From NCBI GenBank assembly GCA_963724975.1, contig CAVRXB010000005.1:186001-250000 (forward strand): DNA of 64,000 bases, given 5' to 3'. Position 1 is the stretch's first letter. Each line of letters begins with the position of its first letter. The notes beneath the pieces are model-generated. The model was given only the letters and a program-made list of their open reading frames with translations, ran no database searches and was not told the DNA's origin. Shown here piece after piece: positions 46,462-54,969 of this stretch. Origin of the DNA: CAIWHR01 sp963724975 (GTDB lineage Bacteria > Pseudomonadota > Gammaproteobacteria > Burkholderiales > Casimicrobiaceae). The position numbers were made by a program, and so were the translations under genes.

Positions 46462-46714
46462 GATTCTCTGTAACTCGAAGGAAGTGAGATTCAATGCTCC
46501 GCAATGTGCGGAAAGTCTGAAGATCGACCGCCGCCAAGTCGATTTCGGTGCCGGTGATTTCCTCGATAAAGAAAAGAAAATCGGCGAACTGAAGCGAGTC
46601 GATGAGGCGGTTTTCTATGAGGTCGGTGTCGTATGAGATGTCGACGGGCTCATCGTGGCGCGAAATAATCCATTCGCGAATGGTCGCCAATTCACCTAGC
46701 CGTTTGTGGTCCAT
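46448..46714 (-). CDS. Acyl carrier protein, first gene of the N-oxygenase operon
   Basis: 88 residues from the ATG at 46714 (MDHKRLGELATIREW). The phosphopantetheine site is in LIENRLIDSLQFADFLFFI (Ser40, DSL), and EEITGTEIDLAAVDLQTF is the usual third-helix region. Such carriers hold aminoacyl groups for the partner ligase. It overlaps the ligase start. A start at 46747 is possible but would add residues unlike carriers. Confidence 0.8.
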   Translation of the reverse strand: MDHKRLGELATIREWIISRHDEPVDISYDTDLIENRLIDSLQFADFLFFIEEITGTEIDLAAVDLQTFRTLRSIESHFLRVTENHAQD

Positions 46715-46749
46715 TTCACATATCGCCACGGGGCACCTTCCAAGCACGC

Positions 46750-47209
46750 ATTCGTCGTCTTGAGCATGACGGTTGCGCGCTAGGCCCGACCGGGTGCCGC
46801 GAACGTCCTAGTGCATTCTCCAATCTATTTCGGCTGGACCGCACCCAGAGCGTGCAACGCAAAAAATCTACTACCATTAGAGGGATTTGGCTAGCACCTG
46901 GTGGAGCCAGTGGTTTCGCGAGATTGCGTCGGCGCTGCAGCCTGTCGGATGCTGGGACCGTGGTCGAACGTCGCGTTTTCTTACAGTTGGCCGCTTTTTC
47001 GGGATAGTTTGATTGCACGCAAATAACGGGGCACAAATTGGCGTAGAAAACTATTCTCGGGTCGCCGTCACGGCTACATCAGCTACGTGTTCGCGCGATA
47101 ATGTCGACGAATGAAGAATCGTATGGCAGCAGACGTCAGGATCAAGAAAGGAGCTCTTAGAGGAGATGGCGCGCAAGCAGGAAGCGCGCGTTTCATAAAG
47201 GGGTGCGAC
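46750..47209. promoter_or_regulatory. Divergent intergenic region between the operon and a PEP-CTERM gene
   Basis: About 460 bases without a supported gene. It must hold the promoter for the minus-strand operon and that for the gene at 47210, which has GGAG-type sequence near its start. I could not place boxes with confidence. Confidence 0.35.
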
Positions 47210-47734
47210 ATGCGGGCAATTATGCTAGGGTCGCTAGTGGTGGGACTTCTAACCGCGCCGATGGCTGCGAGTGCCAAGCCGGTCACGTTCGCTTACCACT
47301 CCTTCGAGTTCCACTCTCCTGACGGCGCAAGTGGCTCATACAATGGTTCCTTGGTAATCGACGACTCTCTGTTCAATGGCACGGCGGATCAACTGATTTC
47401 GCAGTTCGAGTTTATTGGTTTCACGATGACCGTAGTAACGAGCACTCCCGCAACGTTCACATGGGACCTGGGAAACCTTCTCCCTTACACAGGGTGGACC
47501 TTCGACAGCTCCAATCCAGTCCCCGCCATCGTCGACGTAAACAACTATATTTCCGCTACTTACCGTCTGGATGGTTTCGCATTCCGCGACCGCCCCGAGT
47601 ATGCCGGCTCGTTTTTCATTAGTAGCGCGTTCGGAGACGCTACCGGTAAATGGACCCTAGTACCCGAGCCCGCCACACTCGCGCTGATCGGCATCGGTCT
47701 TGCCGGGCTCGGCTTCGCGCGCCGCAAGCAGTAA
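47210..47734 (+). CDS. PEP-CTERM sorting-domain protein
   Basis: 174 residues from the ATG at 47210 (MRAIMLGSLVVGLL signal). The end reads VPEPATLALIGIGLAGLGF then ARRKQ, the exosortase signal. The middle (FAYHSFEFHSPDGASGSYNG) is beta-rich. A frame 99 bases longer upstream lacks a signal peptide. It faces away from the N-oxygenase operon. Confidence 0.85.
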   Translation: MRAIMLGSLVVGLLTAPMAASAKPVTFAYHSFEFHSPDGASGSYNGSLVIDDSLFNGTADQLISQFEFIGFTMTVVTSTPATFTWDLGNLLPYTGWTFDSSNPVPAIVDVNNYISATYRLDGFAFRDRPEYAGSFFISSAFGDATGKWTLVPEPATLALIGIGLAGLGFARRKQ

Positions 47735-47895
47735 CCGTTTCCATGCGACTCCGGCGGGGCTGCATCGGAGCCCCCTAACCGACTGCGCAGGCCTGTTATC
47801 TGCGGCCCCGCCTCGCGCTACGCTTCGGGCGTCGTCAATCGGCGCCTTGCCGGAGCCGATCGGCGCCCGAGCAATCCAACCAGGGAGATCCTTTG

Positions 47896-48366
47896 ATGAC
47901 CAAGTCGAGTGTCGCATTGGGAATCATGCTTGCGGTAACCTGCGCCGGTGTGGCGTATGCCGCAGACGAACAGGCCTTCATCAACAACGGCGACCTGAAG
48001 TGGGGGCCGGCCCCGCCCGTCCTGCCCAAGGGAGCGAAGGTCGCCGTGCTGAACGGCGATCCCTTCAAACCGGGGCAGTACACGATACGGCTGTCCGCTC
48101 CGGCGAACTACAAGCTCCCGCCGCACTGGCATACGCAGACCGAGAATCTCACGATCGTCTCGGGAACTTTCTACATCGGCATGGGGGATAAGGCCGGTGC
48201 CAAGGATGCGCACGAGTTGAAGGCAGGCGGCTATCACTATCTGCCGGCGAAGATGCACCACTACGCCTTCACGAAGGTGCCCACGGTGGTGCAGATCAGC
48301 GGCGAGGGCCCGTTCGACATCAACTACATCGATCCGAAGGACAACCCCGCGGCAGCCGCGAAATAG
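47896..48366 (+). CDS. Exported cupin protein
   Basis: 156 residues from the ATG at 47896 behind GGAGA. A signal peptide (to VAYA) is followed by a cupin barrel: YTIRLSAPANYKLPPHWHTQ, LTIVSGTFYIGMGDKAG and PAKMHHYAFTKVPTVVQI; the HWH and later His are metal ligands. Function unknown, probably periplasmic. A truncated relative is at 246-380. Confidence 0.8.
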   Translation: MTKSSVALGIMLAVTCAGVAYAADEQAFINNGDLKWGPAPPVLPKGAKVAVLNGDPFKPGQYTIRLSAPANYKLPPHWHTQTENLTIVSGTFYIGMGDKAGAKDAHELKAGGYHYLPAKMHHYAFTKVPTVVQISGEGPFDINYIDPKDNPAAAAK

Positions 48367-48608
48367 CGAGCGGTCGAAGGACCAGCAATCAGCGTCCTTC
48401 GCCGTCGCCACAAGGGCGGCCACGCCCTCACAACGACTGCTAAATGAAGGAACTCTGCGGCGGCGTGCGGCGTTGGAATTGGCCGTAAGCAGACACGCGG
48501 GGCGGCCACGTCCGCGGGTAGACGCCGCGCGCGCGAGCACGCCGCACGAACCTCCGGCAGAGCAACATTCGCTCACTCCACGGTGACGCTCGACGCTTGC
48601 GCTTAGCG

Positions 48609-48911
48609 CTATTGCGCCACCTTTACAAGCCAACTCTGCGCGAAGTCCTGTTCGCCCATTCGCTCAAAACCCGATAACGTAAACGCGAGCGGACTCATGG
48701 CGATTAGCGTTGGATCGTAAAGCGTGGCGAGCGCCTCGCGTTCCCGGGGACGCAACACGTTAACGAGCCTGGCCATGCGCACGTAGCGGCGCAGACTCTC
48801 GTCGCGCACTTCCTCAATGCGTAAGTCGCCAACGAGCGCGCCACGGTTGGCCAACTCGTAGCGGTCGACGGGCTTGCCCCGATGGCGCATGAGCACAATC
48901 GCGAAGCGCAA
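48609..48911 (-). CDS. Conserved hypothetical protein, possibly 5'-truncated
   Basis: 100 residues: LANRGALVGDLRIEEVRDES, MARLVNVLRPREREALATLY and PLAFTLSGFERMGEQDFAQS. I recall similar C-terminal regions in betaproteobacterial hypotheticals that are longer at the N terminus, so this copy may be clipped at a junction near 48920. No function can be assigned. Confidence 0.5.
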   Translation of the reverse strand: MRFAIVLMRHRGKPVDRYELANRGALVGDLRIEEVRDESLRRYVRMARLVNVLRPREREALATLYDPTLIAMSPLAFTLSGFERMGEQDFAQSWLVKVAQ

Positions 48912-48962
48912 TTTGGCGGATACCGTACAAATATACGGTAGTTTACGCCATGGCCTTTCGGA

Positions 48963-49448
48963 GTGCGGACGAATAGACGGGCGGTTATCGTGCGGCTACA
49001 GATTGACGGTGATTTCAGTCCGTCCGTGTCCGGCGGAACGATTACCTTTGCCTTGAATCCAGACGGGACGATCTCTGCCAGCCTGCACTCGGTGTCCGGC
49101 GACATTGGTGGCTTCGGGTTCGACTCCATTACATATTTTTTGCCCGAGTCGAACTTTTCACCGACAGTCCCATACAACACGGGTGGTTGGGGCACCGGTT
49201 ACGGCATTCACGCTTCAGGGTTCTTTTGTCTTCCTCAGTGCGGCCCCGACGAATCGTGGACCATCGGAAACCCTGGGGACTTCACCTCGGTCCTGCAAGG
49301 GTTAGGCGGAGGAAACGCGTCTTATGATTTCCTGCTTTTGAACTCTGCCGGCGCATGGGCCGCGAATGTTGCGCCCGAACCCGCCTCGCTCGCGCTGCTC
49401 GGCGTTGGCCTCGCCGGTCTCGGTTTCTCGCGTCGGCGCAAGCAGTAA
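48963..49448 (+). CDS. PEP-CTERM sorting-domain protein, no signal peptide
   Basis: 161 residues ending APEPASLALLGVGLAGLGF then SRRRKQ. The body (FDSITYFLPESNFSP, WTIGNPGDFTSVLQGLG) is secreted-type. It begins MRTNRRAVIVRLQIDG with no hydrophobic leader, so the 5' end has probably been lost by the same rearrangement that clipped the opposing gene at 48609-48911. Confidence 0.7.
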   Translation: MRTNRRAVIVRLQIDGDFSPSVSGGTITFALNPDGTISASLHSVSGDIGGFGFDSITYFLPESNFSPTVPYNTGGWGTGYGIHASGFFCLPQCGPDESWTIGNPGDFTSVLQGLGGGNASYDFLLLNSAGAWAANVAPEPASLALLGVGLAGLGFSRRRKQ

Positions 49449-49467
49449 CCGATCTCGCGCCAACATC

Positions 49468-49490
49468 AGCCCCGTTTCGGCGGGGCTTTT
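49468..49490 (+). terminator. Rho-independent terminator
   Basis: AGCCCCG, loop TTTCGG, CGGGGCT followed by TTTTGTTT. It is nearly identical to the hairpin after the PEP-CTERM gene at 3984-4349. Confidence 0.85.
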
Positions 49491-49693
49491 GTTTGCTCAT
49501 GCGCTTCGTCAATGAACAGTCGTGACCTGCGGCAAAGTGTGCCCATGATCGCCTGCTCGGGTAGCCCAAGGCGGTTCGCGATATGCTCGTCGTCCCCGAC
49601 ACACCGAGACGCGTTGGGGGCAGTTGACGCCTGCGGGAGGGCGCGCGTAAATTGGGCGGTGGGGCGGCGGGGGTCCCAAGCAAGGGGAAGCCC

Positions 49694-51424
49694 ATGCGAA
49701 TCCGCCGGGTCTCACGCGCCACGCTTTGGTTGTTGTTCCCGTTGTTGTTCCTTTGCGCGTCCGCGGGCGCGCAGACGATCGACCCGTTCTACTCAGGTAG
49801 CTACTCGCTCACCATCCTGCCGATCGCCGGCGTGCCGACCCACTACGGTGGGTTGATCTTCAAGGCCGGCGCTCCGAACACGCTGATTATCGGCGGCGAA
49901 TCGACCGAAGCCTCGGGGCGATTCTACGAAGTGCCCGTCGTCCGAGGAGCGGGAAACCATGTCGTCGCGTTCGGCACGCCCGTCCTGCGCGGATTCGGCA
50001 CCCACAACGACGGCGGCATCGCCTACGCTCCCGGCGGCATCTTGTTCTATTCGCAGTACGGGCCGAATGCGGTGGCGCAGGTGAAACTGGGCTCCAACGC
50101 CGACGACAAAGTGGTTGCGCTCGGACCGCTCGGCATCGAATACTCCACCGGCGCGCTGAACTTCGTGCCTGCCGGCTATAACGGCGCCGGTCAGTTCAAG
50201 GTATCGAGCTGGAAGGGCGGAGAGTTCTATACGGTGACACTCACTGCCGACGCCAGCGGCACGTACAACCTCACCGGCGCAACACAGGTGGCGACCCTTG
50301 GCGGCGGACCCGAGGGTTTCGCCTACGTCCCGCTCGGCTCGCCGCTGTTCGGGAGCCAGAGCATGCTCGTCTCGGAGTATTCGGCCGGGAACGTCGCGGC
50401 GTACACGATCGACGCGAACGGCAACCCGGTGCCCGGATCGCGACGGACATTCATCGCGGGACTGGACGGCGCCGAAGGTGCCGCGGTCGATCCGCTGACC
50501 GGCGACTTCCTGTTCTCGACGTGCGGCTGCGGCGGCGCCACCAACCGCGTCGTCGCCGTGCGGGGCTTCACAGTCCCCGAGACTGGGCTGGCTGTCGACC
50601 TCAACCAGCACGGCCTGACCGGCTCGTGGTACGAGCCGGCGACCGATGGACAGGGGTTTGAAATCGAAGTGTTTCCCGACCTGGTTGCGGCCGGAACGGG
50701 TGCAGTACAGCTAAGCTGGTTCACCTTCGATACCGTCGCCGGCGGCGCGGATCGCCAACGCTGGTACACGCTCAGCGGCAGCATGGTGACCGGGCAAGCC
50801 ACTGCGTCGCTTACGATCTATCGAAATATCGATGGCAATTTCAATGCGCCGCCGATCACGAATGGCAATGCGGTCGGGAATGCGACGCTCAGCTTCGACA
50901 CATGCACCAGCGGTCAACTGTCCTACAACTTTACCGATGGTTCGGGTCGCACCGGAAGCATTCAGCTGACGCGCATTACGCAGAATGTGACGTGCTCCAT
51001 GACGGCCGCGCGTCCGACCAACGCGGACTTCGCCTTTTCGGGCAATTGGTATAACGCCGCGATATCCGGCCAGGGATTCACGGTCGAGGTCAACCCACTC
51101 AATGGTGCGGTGTTCGTCCCCTGGTACACCTATGCGCCCGCAGGCGCCGGCGCCGGGCCGGCCGGACAGCGCTGGTACACGGCATCGGGCAGGTTTACGC
51201 CGGGGTCCCGTTCGATCCCGGTGGATATCTACGCAACGACCGGGGGAGTGTTCGACGCTCTTCCTGCCCCGCCCGGCGTAAAGGTGGGAAGCGGAACGCT
51301 CGCGTTTCAAAGCTGCTCGACTGCGACGTTCAATTTCAATTTCACCGGCGGAAGCTCGAGCGGCAGCTCCGGAACCATTACCCTGAGCCGAATCGGCCGC
51401 GTGCCCGCAGGGTGCGCGCTATGA
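49694..51424 (+). CDS. Large exported protein: propeller-like domain and two C-terminal repeats
   Basis: 576 residues from the ATG at 49694 with a signal peptide ending near SAGAQT. Residues about 30-300 look like a beta-propeller (LTILPIAGVPTHYGGLIFKA, GAEGAAVDPLTGDFLFSTCG). Two related units follow, each beginning with GSWY/GNWY and GQGF (GSWYEPATDGQGFEIEV; GNWYNAAISGQGFTVEV) and ending in an SxxITLxR-type strand; such repeats occur in exported proteobacterial proteins. Function unknown. Confidence 0.7.
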   Translation: MRIRRVSRATLWLLFPLLFLCASAGAQTIDPFYSGSYSLTILPIAGVPTHYGGLIFKAGAPNTLIIGGESTEASGRFYEVPVVRGAGNHVVAFGTPVLRGFGTHNDGGIAYAPGGILFYSQYGPNAVAQVKLGSNADDKVVALGPLGIEYSTGALNFVPAGYNGAGQFKVSSWKGGEFYTVTLTADASGTYNLTGATQVATLGGGPEGFAYVPLGSPLFGSQSMLVSEYSAGNVAAYTIDANGNPVPGSRRTFIAGLDGAEGAAVDPLTGDFLFSTCGCGGATNRVVAVRGFTVPETGLAVDLNQHGLTGSWYEPATDGQGFEIEVFPDLVAAGTGAVQLSWFTFDTVAGGADRQRWYTLSGSMVTGQATASLTIYRNIDGNFNAPPITNGNAVGNATLSFDTCTSGQLSYNFTDGSGRTGSIQLTRITQNVTCSMTAARPTNADFAFSGNWYNAAISGQGFTVEVNPLNGAVFVPWYTYAPAGAGAGPAGQRWYTASGRFTPGSRSIPVDIYATTGGVFDALPAPPGVKVGSGTLAFQSCSTATFNFNFTGGSSSGSSGTITLSRIGRVPAGCAL

Positions 51425-51560
51425 CCCCACGCGCGCCTTGCTGCGGCGACATGTGACGAATGTGCGGCTGGCACATATACGCGCAATCGGCCAAACATAT
51501 GAGCGGCGAAGCGCAACGGGGCGTTCGCATTGACCGAGAGCTTGGGCGGCATCAGAGCCT

Positions 51561-51815
51561 CTAGCGGTTCACGACCTTCACCAGCAAAAGTGCCACAAGG
51601 GCCAACACCATGCCGACAGTGACGAGTATGAAGGAGAGCGCTGTAACTCCCAACCAGCGGGGCCCTTTCGGGTCGGTGCCAGGAAATAGCGCGAAGATCA
51701 CTCGCGTGAGGAACGGTTCGTCGCCACCTCGGCGTCTCAATCGATACGCAACAAAGCCAGTGACGGCCATGATAGCCCAACTCCACCACCAATTGTTCGC
51801 CAACCACGGTCCCAT
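51561..51815 (-). CDS. Small two-span membrane protein, cassette gene
   Basis: 84 residues: WWSWAIMAVTGFVAYRLRRR and LGVTALSFILVTVGMVLALV flank a charged loop (FPGTDPKGP). It lies next to an attC box (51825-51831). Unknown function. It is the last recognisable cassette at the left end of the array. Confidence 0.55.
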   Translation of the reverse strand: MGPWLANNWWWSWAIMAVTGFVAYRLRRRGGDEPFLTRVIFALFPGTDPKGPRWLGVTALSFILVTVGMVLALVALLLVKVVNR

Positions 51816-51824
51816 CTGCGGTGT

Positions 51825-51831
51825 ACCTAAC
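51825..51831 (-). repeat. attC outer box of a decayed site
   Basis: ACCTAAC followed by GAACGATCAAGGC on the plus strand matches one end of the family. The rest of the site up to the GFA gene is not recognisable. Confidence 0.45.
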
Positions 51832-51895
51832 GAACGATCAAGGCATACATCTCGGTCACCTCGTAACGGCGCGCTCGCACCGTTCGTGCCACCTA

Positions 51896-52285
51896 CTACT
51901 CAAAGCGATCCGTGGCGTCACGATCGCGCTCGTATCGTCTCGTGAGCGGAAACGGCGGCAACCAGGACTCGCGACGGACGATCCAGCTTTCGTAGGTTGG
52001 CATCAGTTGGTCAGGAGCATCCAGGGATCCTAGGTTCACTTCGATTTCGTCTGCGGTGCGTGCGAAAATGGACGAGCCGCAGCGGGGACAGAAGAACCGC
52101 CCGGCGTAGTCGCGTGTTTCGCCATCGATCGTCACTGCATCCTGAGGGAACACCGCGGAAGCGTGAAAAAGGGCGCCATGATGCTTGCGGCAGTCGAGAC
52201 AGTGACAAAGGCCGACCCGGTATGGCGGTCCCGACGCCACAATCCGGACGTTGCCGCAAAGGCAACCGCCCGTGAATCGGTCCAT
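51896..52285 (-). CDS. GFA family (CENP-V/GFA domain) protein
   Basis: 129 residues from the ATG at 52285. The zinc motifs are GGCLCGNVRI, LCHCLDCRKHHGA and FFCPRCGSSIF. The family is named for glutathione-dependent formaldehyde-activating enzyme, but many members lack known activity. A start 36 bases upstream is possible. It is a cassette gene with degraded attC pieces on both sides. A second GFA protein is at 62479-62861. Confidence 0.8.
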   Translation of the reverse strand: MDRFTGGCLCGNVRIVASGPPYRVGLCHCLDCRKHHGALFHASAVFPQDAVTIDGETRDYAGRFFCPRCGSSIFARTADEIEVNLGSLDAPDQLMPTYESWIVRRESWLPPFPLTRRYERDRDATDRFE

Positions 52286-52303
52286 GCTGCGTCTCCCCGA
52301 GAG

Positions 52304-52310
52304 GCTAGGC
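52304..52310 (-). repeat. attC R'' box of a truncated site
   Basis: On the minus strand GCCTAGC is followed by CTCTCGG, as in the intact sites, and then the family match stops. It overlaps the end of the ferritin-like gene region. Confidence 0.4.
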
Positions 52311-52317
52311 GTCGGTT

Positions 52318-52800
52318 TCACCGACTTGCCTCCGGTTGGCCCGAACGTTGCGAAAAGGCCGCGAGTTCCCCCGGTTTCCGGAGCATCTTGTCCACCTCTG
52401 CGGCATGCAACTCCTCGGCGTAGATCATCTGTCGCGCGAACTCCTCCAACGCCACGAAGCGTCCTTCAACCAGCGCGAGCAGCTCCCGGTAAAGCGCGAG
52501 CGCGTCGCCCTCGGCTTCCAATGATTCGCGAAGCATCGCGGCGATGTCATGTTTGTGAGAGTCCAAAAGGGACCCGATCACGAGGGACGGATAGGCGCCG
52601 AGCGTGGTAATCCATTCTCCGACCTGTTGGGCATGCAGCAACGACTCGTTGGCCTGTGCGCGCAGCCATGAAACGATTGGGATGCGACCGAAGCCAAAGA
52701 CAAGGAACGAATAATGGGTGTAGCGCACAACGCCGGCCAACTCCGCCTCGAGCAATCGATTCAATACGCCAACAATCTGGTCTGTATCGTTCTTTGACAT
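52318..52800 (-). CDS. Ferritin-like (bacterioferritin-type) protein
   Basis: 160 residues forming a four-helix bundle. Likely diiron ligands are in LEAELAGVVRYTHY, NESLLHAQQVGEWI, LEAEGDALALYREL and AEELHAAEVDKML. Such proteins store iron or protect DNA. A strong GGAGGTGATGA lies just upstream of the ATG. Confidence 0.75.
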   Translation of the reverse strand: MSKNDTDQIVGVLNRLLEAELAGVVRYTHYSFLVFGFGRIPIVSWLRAQANESLLHAQQVGEWITTLGAYPSLVIGSLLDSHKHDIAAMLRESLEAEGDALALYRELLALVEGRFVALEEFARQMIYAEELHAAEVDKMLRKPGELAAFSQRSGQPEASR

Positions 52801-52935
52801 TCATCACCTCCTACAAGCGTCAGCAAGAGCCATCGCAGCCGGCGTGTCGCGCCGACTCCTTACACTGTCGCCTAATGTACGCTTGGGGAGGCCGTGTCGT
52901 TCGCAAGAACCCGATCCGCGGCGTTTTTGTCGTCT

Positions 52936-53007
52936 GGGCGCAGCGACGAGCGCGACACCGAGGAGGCTACCCCCGATCCAGCCAACGGCCGTTCTGCGCT
53001 TCATCAT
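52936..53007 (-). pseudogene. Signal-peptide-like remnant of an exported protein
   Basis: The minus strand reads MMKRRTAVGWIGGSLLGVAL, the usual leader of PF04392-type binding proteins, then continues as unrelated sequence. No mature part follows. The rest of 52801-53115 shows no gene I can support. Confidence 0.3.
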
Positions 53008-53115
53008 TGGGCCCCTTGCCGCCGAATGGGTCTCTGGCAATTCTATGCCTCCCTGAGTGTTTCGATGATCGCCGTAGCGTAATGCCCGCGATCGGCATTG
53101 CTAATTCGCAACGTT

Positions 53116-53436
53116 TCATGAGGTGATTGGCTGCGGTGTGGCGTCCGGCCGATCGAGGAAGAAGATCGTTACCTCTTCGTAGGCAATCCGACCGACGTTG
53201 ACCGCGCGGTGCACCTGACTCGTCGGTGCGTCCCAGCCCGCCTCTCCGGGAATGACCTTCAGCTGTTCGGTTTCGCGTCCGTCACGGTACTCGATCGCCA
53301 AAGCCTCGCCTCGGATCACTACGAATATCCGATGATATAGATCGACGTGCCACGGCGTCGCGAGACCGGGTTCCAGAACCAGCCGACGAACCAAGGTTGA
53401 GCCGCGTTGACTGACCGTTTCGCCAATCATAACCAC
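53116..53436 (-). CDS. Cupin-domain protein, cassette gene
   Basis: 106 residues. LVRRLVLEPGLATPWHVDLY, HRIFVVIRGEALAIEY and SQVHRAVNVGRIAYEEVTIF fit a single cupin barrel with histidine metal ligands. Function unknown. A truncated attC lies immediately upstream (53469). Confidence 0.7.
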   Translation of the reverse strand: MVMIGETVSQRGSTLVRRLVLEPGLATPWHVDLYHRIFVVIRGEALAIEYRDGRETEQLKVIPGEAGWDAPTSQVHRAVNVGRIAYEEVTIFFLDRPDATPQPITS

Positions 53437-53439
53437 GCC

Positions 53440-53475
53440 CCCGATACAGACGACTCAAGAGACGAGAGGTTAGGG
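53440..53475 (-). repeat. Truncated attC (R'' and L'' only)
   Basis: On the minus strand: CCCTAAC, CTCTCGTCTC, TTGAGTC, then the match stops just before the cupin ATG. The upstream gene's TAA stop is inside the first box. Confidence 0.45.
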
Positions 53476-54003
53476 AGCAACCACGACACGCTTGCCGTCC
53501 ATTTCAACGTATGAGCTTGCAAACGTGTTCAGCCATGTGGCCCTCTCCGTTGCCTCCAACTCAGACACCTTGCGTACGTATCCGATTCGATGAACGCCAT
53601 CGTTGCCTTTGAGCAGGCGGGCAAGTTCGTGTTGATCGGGTGCGGCTGCGCACCTGCTGATAGACCATTCGTACGTGATGGAGAGAGCATCCTCTGCAAG
53701 GACCGTCCATTGGGTACGTGGACAACGCGTGAGCATTCGCGCCCGAAGCTTCTCCATAAATCTAGCGGGTGACTCTCGCATGCCCTCCATAAACTGAATG
53801 GTAAACATCCGCGACCAGCTCGAGAGGTTCTCGTCGGTCGGAATCAGTTCGATCAAAGTAACCCCGCCCACGCTCGAGCGATAGGCGATTTGCCAGCCAG
53901 TTTTCTCGGCGGGAACATAAACCGTCTCTACCGCTACGGCTACACTCGCGCTAAGACCCAACAACAGCATTGCGACTCGGCTTGCGATTCGGAAGGCGAG
54001 CAT
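53470..54003 (-). CDS. Exported protein of unknown function, cassette gene
   Basis: 177 residues from MLAFRIASRVAMLLLGLSAS (signal peptide) at 54003. The body has WQIAYRSSVGGVTLIELIPT, MRESPARFMEKLRARML and TWLNTFASSYVEMDGKRV. In-frame sequence upstream (LTSRSTRTS) is translated attC. It lies between the attC at 54009-54092 and a truncated one. Confidence 0.6.
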   Translation of the reverse strand: MLAFRIASRVAMLLLGLSASVAVAVETVYVPAEKTGWQIAYRSSVGGVTLIELIPTDENLSSWSRMFTIQFMEGMRESPARFMEKLRARMLTRCPRTQWTVLAEDALSITYEWSISRCAAAPDQHELARLLKGNDGVHRIGYVRKVSELEATERATWLNTFASSYVEMDGKRVVVAP

Positions 54004-54008
54004 TTGCT

Positions 54009-54092
54009 CCCTAACGTACCAAGCTAACCGGCGGCCCGCCGCGCGGGCGAAGCCGCGCACGCGGGACGTCCGTGTCGAGCGAGAGGTTAGGC
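54009..54092 (-). repeat. attC site, 84 bp
   Basis: Outer boxes CCCTAAC (54009) and GTTAGGC (54086); inner boxes AGCTAACC and GTGTCGAGC around a GC-rich hairpin. The stop of the membrane gene at 54087 is inside R''. Confidence 0.85.
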
Positions 54093-54482
54093 CCGAGCTG
54101 CATACGCTGAATGAATGCACGGAAAATACTTAAGCCAGAACCAAGACGCTAACGCGAACAGGAATCCCAGCAGTGCCAATGCAGCGAGGCTCGGAACGAC
54201 GATGCCCCATAACACCAGGAAGCTAAGGGAGTCAGCAAGCGACGGATCCCAGGTAAGCGCAACCCAACCACCCACAAAGAGGATCACGGCTTGCGCGAAC
54301 CAACCGCCGCGAAAGCGAGCGCACCGAAGAAGATACTCGGTTTTCGGTTCATCCCGAAGGGGCACTGGGCCGTGGCGCGAGAAGATAAGGCGTGCGAGCA
54401 GGCTATTGGGAAAGCATACGGCTATGCGAATGATCACGACAACGACCAACCAGAACGCGGCAATGTGAAGGAGCTCGGACAT
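54087..54482 (-). CDS. Membrane protein, second gene of a two-gene cassette
   Basis: 131 residues from MSELLHIAAFWLVVVVIIRI at 54482, with three or four spans (GWFAQAVILFVGGWVALTW; VPSLAALALLGFLFALASWF). Its start overlaps the stop of the VOC gene (TGATG), so the two share one cassette and are coupled. Function unknown. Confidence 0.6.
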   Translation of the reverse strand: MSELLHIAAFWLVVVVIIRIAVCFPNSLLARLIFSRHGPVPLRDEPKTEYLLRCARFRGGWFAQAVILFVGGWVALTWDPSLADSLSFLVLWGIVVPSLAALALLGFLFALASWFWLKYFPCIHSAYAARA

Positions 54483-54856
54483 CAGGCCTCGGGTTCGTGG
54501 CAAACCACTTCGATGTTGTGCCCGTCCGGACCAATGACGAAGGCTGCATAGTAGTTCGCGTGGTAGTGCGGGCGCAGACCAGGCGCACCATTGTCTTTGC
54601 CACCCGCCTCCAGAGCCGCGCGATAGAAAGCTTCGACTTGCTGGCGATTCTCGGCCGTGAACGCCAAGTGAAGATGCGCCGGCTTCTCCTCGGTTTGGTA
54701 CAGGCACAATGAAGCCTTACCCTTTGGGCTAAGCTCGATACCGTACGTCGGCGGCCCCTCCGAGACAACAGCTACGCCGAGCGGTTCGAGTGCCTTGAGG
54801 AAGAACGCTCTGCTCGCTGCGTAGTCGCTGACTCCGAATTTGACGTGGTCAAACAT
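54482..54856 (-). CDS. VOC family protein
   Basis: 124 residues from the ATG at 54856 (MFDHVKFGVSDYAASRAFFL). PPTYGIELSPKGKASLCLYQ, PAHLHLAFTAENRQQVEAFY and AFVIGPDGHNIEVVCHEPE show the paired beta-alpha-beta units and likely metal ligands (His, Glu). The substrate is unknown. Fifteen residues upstream derive from attC-adjacent sequence. Confidence 0.8.
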   Translation of the reverse strand: MFDHVKFGVSDYAASRAFFLKALEPLGVAVVSEGPPTYGIELSPKGKASLCLYQTEEKPAHLHLAFTAENRQQVEAFYRAALEAGGKDNGAPGLRPHYHANYYAAFVIGPDGHNIEVVCHEPEA

Positions 54857-54888
54857 GCGTTTTCCTGAAGTGTGTGGGCATGCGCGAG

Positions 54889-54969
54889 GCCTGACGATCA
54901 AGTAAACCGGCGCGGCCAGCCGCGCCGAAGGACGCCGCCGGACGGCGTCCGGTTGAACGCAAGGTTAGG
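54889..54969 (-). repeat. attC site, 81 bp
   Basis: GCCTGAC (54889) and GTTAGGC (54963), with GTCCGGTTGAACGCAAG before the second box. The first box differs by one base from GCCTAAC. The stop of the gene at 54965 is inside. Confidence 0.8.

Noticed and set aside
45543..46473. Seryl-tRNA synthetase as the identity of the ligase gene
   Set aside because: The tRNA-binding domain is absent, the carrier gene is adjacent, and the Cys-Glu-Cys set fits the ligase group.
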